A stretch of DNA of 12,390 bases. Origin: Ignavibacteriaceae bacterium (lineage in GTDB: Bacteria > Bacteroidota > Ignavibacteria > Ignavibacteriales > Ignavibacteriaceae). Positions within the stretch are counted from its first letter, which is position 1. Each line of letters begins with the position of its first letter. The position numbers and the translations under genes were made by a program. The stretch is from positions 1 through 12,390 of the forward strand of contig JACAFA010000027.1 of assembly GCA_013388525.1 (NCBI GenBank), written 5' to 3'. Shown in pieces: positions 6,597-12,390 of this stretch. The notes under the pieces are model-generated. The model made no database searches, was not told the DNA's origin, and saw nothing but the letters and a program-made list of their open reading frames with translations.

Positions 6597-6780
6597 GTGA
6601 CCACTTTTCGTAGTCACGTGCCATTTATTGATCCTCTTCGAGGATCTTATCTGTACTTATTTTTTTAGATCTGCAATAACTAGACATCTACGATGTCATT
6701 CCTAATTTTAACCTCGTAGAGGTTTCATTTAGTTCTAAGTTATTCCGCAAAGTTTGTAAACAAGCCTACCTGTCGGTAGG
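6597..6780. repeat. Cluster of five short palindromic hairpins
   Basis: Five stem-loops occur within 184 bp. They are: GTGACCAC/GTAGTCAC at 6597-6617 (one mismatch, loop TTTTC); GATCCTC/GAGGATC at 6630-6646 (loop TTC); GACATC/GATGTC at 6683-6697 (loop TAC); AACCTC/GAGGTT at 6710-6724 (loop GTA); and CCTACC/GGTAGG at 6765-6780 (loop TGTC). Stems differ in sequence, but three share a CGTAG/CTACG core at or beside the loop. None is followed by a T-run and the flanking genes diverge, so these are not ordinary terminators. They may be remnants of a palindromic repeat family or protein-binding sites. Confidence 0.6.
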
Positions 6781-6797
6781 TAAACCGATTAATTTAT

Positions 6798-6830
6798 ACC
6801 GATACTATACCTTTGAGGGATAGTATCGGT
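6798..6830. repeat. 11-bp stem hairpin upstream of polA
   Basis: ACCGATACTAT (6798-6808) and ATAGTATCGGT (6820-6830) are perfect 11-bp arms around an 11-nt loop that holds a further CC/GG pair. It is the strongest hairpin in the gap and ends 93 nt before the polA ATG. There is no T-run on either side. It could be an operator, an mRNA leader structure or another member of the neighbouring palindrome cluster. Confidence 0.6.
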
Positions 6831-6923
6831 TGCCAATCATAGAATCTTCAACTTTTTCAATTTAAACTTAAGTATCTAATCATTATTTTCAACCAGCTAA
6901 TCAAATATTTAAATATAGACTCA

Positions 6924-9680
6924 ATGAAAAATAAAACATTTGTAATCGTTGATGCAATGGCAATGGCTTATAAAGCTTACTTTGCATTCATTAACCGCCC
7001 GCTGAAAACTAAAAAAGGTGAACCGACGTCTGCTGTATATGGTTTTGTTAGTCAAATGTTAAAAGTACTGGAAGATCACAAACCGGATTACATTGCCGTT
7101 GCAACCGATTCAAAAGAAAAAACTTTTCGTCACGAGAGATACGAAGCATATAAAGCAACCCGCCTCGAAATGCCGGAGGATATGATTCCTCAAATTGGAA
7201 GAATAAAAGAAATAGTCGAGTTGATGAATATTCCTCTTTACATACTTCCCGGCTATGAAGCTGATGATATAATCGGAACAGCTGTAAGGCTTGCTGAAAA
7301 AAAAGGAATGATTTCTTATGCAATAACTCCCGATAAAGATTATATGCAACTTGTTACTGATAAAACTATCGTTGCAAAACCGGGCAGAAGTACAGATGAA
7401 GTAGTTTTCTTTGATGAGAAAAAAGTAAAAGAACATTATGGCTTTGAACCAAAATATATGATAGATTATCTCGCACTGGTTGGCGATAGTTCAGACAATA
7501 TTCCCGGTGTTAAAGGTATTGGTGAGAAAACAGCTCTTCCATTGATTCAACAATTTGGAACGATTGAAAATATTTATAAGAATCTTGACAAAGTTGATAA
7601 GCCTGCGGTCAGGAAGAAGCTTGAAGAAAATAAAGAGAATGCTTTCCTTTCCAAGGAACTAGTTACTATTAACTGCAATGTTCCGATGGATTTTGATTTC
7701 GAAAAAGCGAAGTTTGAGAAACCCAGGTTTGATGAGCTGCGCGATTTGTTTATTGAACTTGAATTCAAAAATCTTTACACACGACTGCTAAAAGTTTATA
7801 ATCACGATGAACAGCAGAAAGTCATTACAAATGAAGAACTATTCACAGCAAGTACATTCGATAAATCCAAATCAAAATATGAACTGATCACAACAAAAAA
7901 AGAAGCAGAAAAGCTTTCGGAAAAATTAGAGAATGTTTCTCTTTTTGTCTTTGATACAGAAACTGATTCACTTAATCCATTTGAGTTGAATATTATCGGT
8001 GCATCATTCGCAACAAAAATCGCCGAAGGATATTTTGTAGCAATTGATCCCGGCAGTAAAATTTTCTCCGATGGAAAGAAGCGTTTACCGGTTGATGATT
8101 TTAAAAAAATATTCAAGCCTCTGCTTGAGGATAAAAAAATCAAAAAGGTTTGCCAGAATGGTAAGTATGATATTTCCGTGATGCGAAACTTGGGAATTAA
8201 AGTTGAGAATTTCTATTTTGATACAATGGTTGCAAGCTATATCATTGATCCCGATCAGAAGCACGGAATGGATGATCTGGCAGAAAAATATTTGAACTAC
8301 AAACCAATTCCACTATCCTCGCTTATCGGCGAGAAAAAAGATTCTTCAAAAATTTATGATGTCGAGCTCGAGAAACTTTCTGACTATGCAGCTGAAGATG
8401 CTGACATTACCTTTCAGCTTTATGAAATTCTCAGCAAGGAAATTAAAAAAGAAAAACTTGAACGGGTAGCTTATGAAGTTGATTTCCCTCTGGTTCCTGT
8501 TCTTGAAGCGATGGAATATGAAGGAGTAAAGATTGACAAATCTGCGCTTGATAGTTTCAGCAAGGAATTGCAAAAACTTATAACTGATTACACAAAAAAA
8601 ATTCACTTAGCAGCAGGTCAGGAATTTAATATCAGTTCTCCCAAACAATTGCAGAATATCCTTTTTGAAAAACTTGGTCTGGCTTCAGGAAGAAAAACAA
8701 AAACCGGATTCTCAACTGATGCACGTTCTTTAGAAAATCTTCGCGGTGAACACGAAATAGTTGACTTGATTCTGGATTACAGACAGGTTACTAAACTGAA
8801 ATCAACTTATACTGATTCACTTCCGAATCTTATCAATCCTAAAACCGGAAGAGTTCATACAGATTTTAATCAGACTGTAGCTGCAACTGGAAGACTTTCG
8901 AGTCTTAATCCGAATCTCCAGAATATTCCAATCAGAACAGAAATGGGTAAAGAAATCCGAAAAGCTTTTGTACCCAGAGATAAAAATTATGTTCTGTTGA
9001 GTGCTGATTATAGTCAGATCGAATTAAGATTGCTTGCTGCAATTTGTAAAGATGAAGCTTTGATGAAGGCATTCAAAAGCGGTGAAGATATTCATCGAAG
9101 CACTGCAGCACTTGTGTTTATGGTTGATCCGAAAGATGTTACTCCTGATATGCGTAGAAAAGCAAAAGAGGTGAACTTCGGAATCTTGTACGGCATTGGA
9201 CCTTTCGGATTAAAAACCAGATTGGGAATTCCACAATCTCACGCAAAAGATATAATTGATCTCTACTTCAAGACGTTCAAGAATGTCAGAAATTATATGG
9301 ATGAGTCTGTGAAGAAAGCACAGGAAAAAGGATTCGCTGAAACGTTGCTTGGCAGAAGAAGATTTCTTAGAAACATAAACAGCAACAACAGAGTTGTCCG
9401 CCAATTTGAAGAACGTGTTGCTATCAATATGCCGATTCAGGGAACTGCTGCAGATATGATAAAGCTGGCAATGATAAAAATTCATAATGAACTTGAAAAA
9501 AGAAAAGCCAAAACCAAAATGGTACTTCAGGTGCACGATGAACTTCTTTTTGATGCACATAAAGATGAAGTTGATGAACTTCGCCCAATGATAAAAGAAA
9601 AAATGGAAACTGCTCTGCCGGTTGATGTTCCAATAGTTGTTGATACAGGAGTTGGAGATAATTGGTTGGACGCTCACTGA
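6924..9680 (+). CDS. polA: DNA polymerase I
   Basis: Full-length, 918 residues (E. coli 928). The order is: 5'-nuclease domain about 1-290, with acidic clusters such as YEADDIIG at 111-118 and GDSSDNIPGVKGIG at 187-200; 3'-5' exonuclease about 325-510; polymerase about 515-918. Proofreading residues are intact: D344 and E346 (DTE), N412/D416 (NGKYD), Y488/D492. Polymerase motif A is DYSQIELR at 695-702 with steric-gate E700. Motif B has K748, F752 and Y756; the Phe predicts discrimination against dideoxynucleotides. Motif C is HDE at 871-873. It therefore should do Okazaki-fragment maturation and repair synthesis. The ATG at 6924 lacks a Shine-Dalgarno, but the VIVDAMAMAYKAYFA start aligns with the family N-terminus. 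Ends in TGA; a GT9 gene follows after 13 nt, probably co-transcribed. Confidence 0.97.
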   Translation: MKNKTFVIVDAMAMAYKAYFAFINRPLKTKKGEPTSAVYGFVSQMLKVLEDHKPDYIAVATDSKEKTFRHERYEAYKATRLEMPEDMIPQIGRIKEIVELMNIPLYILPGYEADDIIGTAVRLAEKKGMISYAITPDKDYMQLVTDKTIVAKPGRSTDEVVFFDEKKVKEHYGFEPKYMIDYLALVGDSSDNIPGVKGIGEKTALPLIQQFGTIENIYKNLDKVDKPAVRKKLEENKENAFLSKELVTINCNVPMDFDFEKAKFEKPRFDELRDLFIELEFKNLYTRLLKVYNHDEQQKVITNEELFTASTFDKSKSKYELITTKKEAEKLSEKLENVSLFVFDTETDSLNPFELNIIGASFATKIAEGYFVAIDPGSKIFSDGKKRLPVDDFKKIFKPLLEDKKIKKVCQNGKYDISVMRNLGIKVENFYFDTMVASYIIDPDQKHGMDDLAEKYLNYKPIPLSSLIGEKKDSSKIYDVELEKLSDYAAEDADITFQLYEILSKEIKKEKLERVAYEVDFPLVPVLEAMEYEGVKIDKSALDSFSKELQKLITDYTKKIHLAAGQEFNISSPKQLQNILFEKLGLASGRKTKTGFSTDARSLENLRGEHEIVDLILDYRQVTKLKSTYTDSLPNLINPKTGRVHTDFNQTVAATGRLSSLNPNLQNIPIRTEMGKEIRKAFVPRDKNYVLLSADYSQIELRLLAAICKDEALMKAFKSGEDIHRSTAALVFMVDPKDVTPDMRRKAKEVNFGILYGIGPFGLKTRLGIPQSHAKDIIDLYFKTFKNVRNYMDESVKKAQEKGFAETLLGRRRFLRNINSNNRVVRQFEERVAINMPIQGTAADMIKLAMIKIHNELEKRKAKTKMVLQVHDELLFDAHKDEVDELRPMIKEKMETALPVDVPIVVDTGVGDNWLDAH

Positions 9681-9693
9681 ATAGAATAAGGGT

Positions 9694-10710
9694 ATGAGTA
9701 AGATTGAGAGAGAAGAGATAAAAAAGATTTTATGTATAAAACCGCGAGGTATTGGGGATATAATTCTTTCTACAATCGTACTCGAAAATATTAAGGCTGC
9801 ATTCCCCCATTCTGAAATTCATTACCTCACCGAAGAATTTGCAAAAAGAGCAGTTGAAAATAATCCTTTCGTTTCAAAGATATTAACATTCAATAAAAAA
9901 GATTTTGTCCTTTCAATTATCAGGAAAGTCAGAACAGAAAATTACGATTTGATTTTTGATTTCTGGTCGAATCCGAAAACTGCGCAGGTAACTTTCTTTT
10001 CAGGTGCAAAGTACCGTGTGGGATTTGAAAAGCAAGGAAGAAAATATGCTTACAATTTTTCCGGAAAAAATGGAACAATGGGTGAACACGCTGCTGAAGA
10101 TAATCTCGTTTTGTTAAAAGCTTTTGAAATTCCAATTATATCAAAAAGAATTATCTATCAAACAACAGAAGAAGAGAAACAATTTGCAACAAATTTTCTA
10201 AATGATTTAGATACAGATAAATTATTAATTGGTATCATTCCTTCAGGCGGTTGAGAATCGAAAAGATGTGACCCGGTAAAGTGGATTGAAATATGTCACG
10301 AGATTCAGAAGAAATATAAAACACAATTCATAATTCTCTGGGGTCCCGGTGATGAAGAAGATAAGAATATTATTTATGAAAGATTGAAACCAACTCCACT
10401 GATAGCCCCGGAATCTAACTTTGGAGAATTGTCTGCGCTAATTGAAAGATGTGATATGATTATTGCAAACGATTCCGGTCCAATGCACGTTTCAGCAGCA
10501 CTTGGAAAGTCAACACTCGGTATTTTTGGTCCAACCGATCCAAAAGCACACCGACCATATTCTGAAAATTCTTCTTATGTAATCCATTCGGAACTTCATT
10601 GCATCAAATGCACTAAATTAGTCTGTCCTTATAACCACGAATGTATGCTGGAACTGCCTATCGCAAAAGTTATGGTTGAAATTGAAAAGTTAATGAAGTT
10701 CGTCAGATAG
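9694..10710 (+). pseudogene. GT9 heptosyltransferase-type gene with an in-frame TGA
   Basis: Glycosyltransferase family 9, the group that adds heptose or related sugars to LPS core or other surface glycans. One frame runs from the ATG at 9694 to the TAG at 10710 (339 codons, normal length) but is cut by TGA at 10252-10254, codon 187. Upstream is the N-terminal Rossmann half with ILCIKPRGIGDIILST at about 12-27. Downstream, still in frame, are ESKRCDPVKWIE, DSGPMHVSAALG at 260-271, GPTDP at 279-283 and four cysteines (303, 306, 311, 317). Family members have Gly-Gly-Trp or Ser-Trp at the interrupted spot, so TGA replaces an expected TGG. No frameshift is needed. The 186-residue product would lack the nucleotide-sugar site. 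The start sits 13 nt after polA, with AAGGG very close to the ATG. It could be a recent nonsense mutation, a sequencing error or a read-through case. Confidence 0.82.
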
Positions 10711-10711
10711 A

Positions 10712-11815
10712 TTACTTACTATAAAAAGATGAATAAGCATCATCGAAAAAGTTGTTCAGCTTTTCAGCATATCTTTCTAAAGTATATTCTCTGTTAAAAT
10801 ATTCTTTCGCAAGCAATCCATATTCCTCTGCTAATTTTTTATCATTGGATAAAGTCAGAATGCTCTGGGATAATTCATCTGGTTGAGAAATATCAAACAG
10901 TAATCCGTTTTTGTTATGTTCAATAAATTCATCATTCCCGGGAATATTCGATGCAATAATCGGTAATCCTGATGCGGCTGCTTCAAGTAGTGCCAGTGAA
11001 AATCCTTCCGATCTTGATGGAAGCAAAAAAATGTCCATTACTTTATAGTATTCAAAAATGTTGTCAATAAATCCGGGCATAATTATTCTTTCCTGTGCAA
11101 TGCTAAACGATGAAGCATATTCAAAAACCTCGCTCTGATTTTCTTTTGGTATTCCGATAATAAGTAAAACAAATCTCTCATCAAGTTTGGAAAATGCCTT
11201 GAAGAGAATATCAAAACCTTTCCTTTCCTTATGAAACCAGCTTGAAATTCCCAGCACAATTTTATTTTGTAATCCTAATTGGCTCCGGATTTTCTCGCCG
11301 GATATTTTCGAAATATTCTCCGGTATTTCAGTAGTATTATGAATCACATGGACTTTGTTTTTTTTAATTCCCTCTTTAATCAAACTATTTGCAACTCCAC
11401 GACTGCAGGCAATCATAAAATCAAAATATCTGTTATAAATTATCGGTCCGATGAAAGGTGTGCTCAAAGAAATATTTTGTCGGTATGCAACACTAATTAT
11501 TTGCTTCCTAAACTTTGCTTTTAATTTCATCACAACTTTTCTATCCTGTGAATGATATGCTACAGCAAAATCAGGTTTCTGACCAGAAATATTTTCAATT
11601 ACATCATTTACTAATATGGATAATTTCCTATTACTCTCAAGTTCAATGATGGGTATTCCTTTTTCTAGTGCTCTCCTTTTTGTTAAAGAATCTTTTGAAA
11701 CAAACAATTTCACATTATGACCTTTTTCAATCAGCTTAGAAGAACTAAGTATTGCCATCTTTGCGCTACCGGCATAACCACCACCAAAGCTGAATTGTAG
11801 TATTTTGTATATCAT
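10712..11815 (-). CDS. GT4-family glycosyltransferase
   Basis: Retaining GT-B glycosyltransferase of family 4, 367 residues, probably cytosolic or membrane-peripheral. The N-terminal half has a glycine-rich acceptor-side loop (FGGGYAGSAKMA at 10-21). The C-terminal nucleotide-sugar half begins near 175 and shows SSWFHKERKGFDIL at 191-204, with the basic residues that hold the diphosphate, and E270-x7-E278 in SEGFSLALLE, the family signature for donor binding. ASGLPIIAS follows. Sugar and acceptor cannot be assigned. The ATG at 11815 has no Shine-Dalgarno. The gene converges on the broken GT9 gene with a single base between the two stop codons, leaving no room for a separate terminator, and diverges from the second GT9 gene. 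With these it suggests a surface-glycan or LPS locus. Confidence 0.9.
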   Translation of the reverse strand: MIYKILQFSFGGGYAGSAKMAILSSSKLIEKGHNVKLFVSKDSLTKRRALEKGIPIIELESNRKLSILVNDVIENISGQKPDFAVAYHSQDRKVVMKLKAKFRKQIISVAYRQNISLSTPFIGPIIYNRYFDFMIACSRGVANSLIKEGIKKNKVHVIHNTTEIPENISKISGEKIRSQLGLQNKIVLGISSWFHKERKGFDILFKAFSKLDERFVLLIIGIPKENQSEVFEYASSFSIAQERIIMPGFIDNIFEYYKVMDIFLLPSRSEGFSLALLEAAASGLPIIASNIPGNDEFIEHNKNGLLFDISQPDELSQSILTLSNDKKLAEEYGLLAKEYFNREYTLERYAEKLNNFFDDAYSSFYSK

Positions 11816-11826
11816 TGGTTGAATAC

Positions 11827-11860
11827 TTGATTATTATGAGAATATTTATTTATAATTTTG
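11827..11860 (+). promoter_or_regulatory. Candidate promoter of the right-hand GT9 gene
   Basis: TTGATT (11827-11832) is followed after 18 nt by TATAAT (11851-11856). The same stretch reads TAATTTTG at 11853-11860, which fits the Bacteroidota -7 consensus TAnnTTTG exactly. It points at the ATG at 11921, about 60 nt on. Confidence 0.45.
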
Positions 11861-11920
11861 TAACCAAATGTAAAACCAAAACCGTTTCAAAATTACAATA
11901 ATTGATTGACGAATTAAATC

Positions 11921-12390
11921 ATGATTAAAGAAATTCCTTCCTGTAAAAGATTTACAGGTTATAAACCCTGTTTCCCGGATCATAATTGCTGGACACAGGG
12001 ATGCAAAGATCTTATACCGACAGGGATAAAAATCCTGATAATTAATCTCGATGCCATGGGTGATGTACTTATGACGACTGCTCAATTAAAGCAGCTAAAG
12101 ATGAAATTTACAGAATCGACGATCTACTGGATAACTTTAAAAAATGCCGCTCCCCTTTTGCTTAATAATGAGTTTGTTGATCACGTCTATGAGTATAATT
12201 TTGAATCACTGTCGATTCTTCATCAAATAAAATTTGATATTGTGATGAACATTGATAAATCTCAAAGATCTTGTGCACTGTCAAATTCCTTGAATGCTGA
12301 ATTAAAGTTAGGTTTTGGTTTAAATGAAAATGGTAAAATAGTTCCTCTCAACAAAGGAGCCTTTTATAATTATCAACTCGGAATGGATGA
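11921..12390 (+). CDS. GT9 glycosyltransferase with a four-Cys N-terminus, partial
   Basis: The frame is open from the ATG at 11921 to the window edge (156 codons and 2 bases). Residues 1-30 carry four cysteines (C8, C17, C23, C28) in SCKRFTGYKPC and the following HNCWTQGC, which might bind a metal or form disulfides. The GT9 fold then starts with KILIINLDAMGDVLMTT at about 37-53. This aligns with the LCIKPRGIGDIILST of the broken GT9 gene, with Asp-Ala-Met-Gly-Asp in place of the usual Arg-x-x-Gly-Asp. A second Rossmann strand pair continues (IYWITLKNAAPLLLNN). The C-terminal donor-binding half is beyond the window, so intactness is unknown. No Shine-Dalgarno precedes the start, but a promoter candidate lies at 11827-11860. 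Heptosyltransferase-like; donor and acceptor are not assignable. Confidence 0.85.
   Translation, partial: MIKEIPSCKRFTGYKPCFPDHNCWTQGCKDLIPTGIKILIINLDAMGDVLMTTAQLKQLKMKFTESTIYWITLKNAAPLLLNNEFVDHVYEYNFESLSILHQIKFDIVMNIDKSQRSCALSNSLNAELKLGFGLNENGKIVPLNKGAFYNYQLGMD

Larger units (their letters stand above)
6336..6923. other. Divergent aqpZ-polA intergenic region
   Basis: This 588-bp gap has no credible reading frame. The aqpZ-proximal part (to about 6560) holds a promoter candidate. The middle (6597-6830) holds six hairpins described separately. The last 90 bp before polA are plain AT-rich sequence; no convincing polA promoter or ribosome site was found there. Confidence 0.7.

Noticed and set aside
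6597..6830. CRISPR array
   Set aside because: The hairpins differ in sequence and are unevenly spaced; there is no identical direct repeat and no cas gene.
7048..9677. Long minus-strand frames inside polA
   Set aside because: They lie wholly within a well-supported polA and translate to low-complexity Phe/Ser-rich sequence typical of antisense shadows.
10252..10254. TGA read as tryptophan (altered genetic code)
   Set aside because: The thioesterase, antiporter and polA all end naturally at TGA at the expected family length, and the many Trp residues in the window are encoded by TGG, so TGA is a normal stop here.
10252..10254. Selenocysteine codon
   Set aside because: The position is Trp-like in the GT9 family rather than Cys, and no stem-loop resembling a selenocysteine insertion element follows the TGA.

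Overview
The window is AT-rich DNA from a bacterium whose gene style suggests the Ignavibacteria/Bacteroidota-Chlorobiota side of the tree. The reasons are a bacterial-type double-hotdog acyl-ACP thioesterase, Cys-rich GT9 glycosyltransferases, several genes with no Shine-Dalgarno (polA, the thioesterase, the two right-hand glycosyltransferases) beside others with a good one, and many short intergenic palindromes. This placement is inference and no marker here fixes it. No tRNA, rRNA, CRISPR array or phage gene was seen.

Left edge (1-1060): the tip of an IS3-family insertion sequence lies at 1-119 (transposase start plus terminal repeat), followed by about 390 bp with no gene. Next come two unrecognised minus-strand genes: a 40-residue single-pass membrane protein (509-631) and, upstream of it, a 120-residue protein with one N-terminal membrane segment (698-1060). 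A perfect 11-bp inverted repeat starts just after the stop of the upstream gene and hides the ribosome binding site of the downstream one, a layout suited to translational coupling.

Minus-strand lipid/ion run (1130-4855): fatty acid desaturase, then a SnoaL/NTF2-fold protein with two plausible starts, then acyl-ACP thioesterase, then an NhaC-family Na+/H+ antiporter. Gaps are 37, 21 and 2 nt, so this reads as one operon with a candidate promoter at 4898-4926. The desaturase and thioesterase point to acyl-chain remodelling; the antiporter may be a passenger.

Centre (5083-6923): an unrecognised 151-residue protein containing a duplicated 20-residue motif, then aquaporin Z with all its pore residues. 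The gap between aqpZ and polA is divergent and carries six short hairpins that cannot be ordinary terminators for either neighbour.

Right half (6924-12390): a complete polA with active-looking 5'-nuclease, proofreading and polymerase motifs. It is followed after 13 nt by a GT9 heptosyltransferase-type gene broken by one in-frame TGA where the family normally has Trp. A convergent GT4 glycosyltransferase follows on the minus strand. A second GT9 gene, with a four-cysteine N-terminus, starts at 11921 and runs off the window. These three form the edge of a cell-surface glycan locus.
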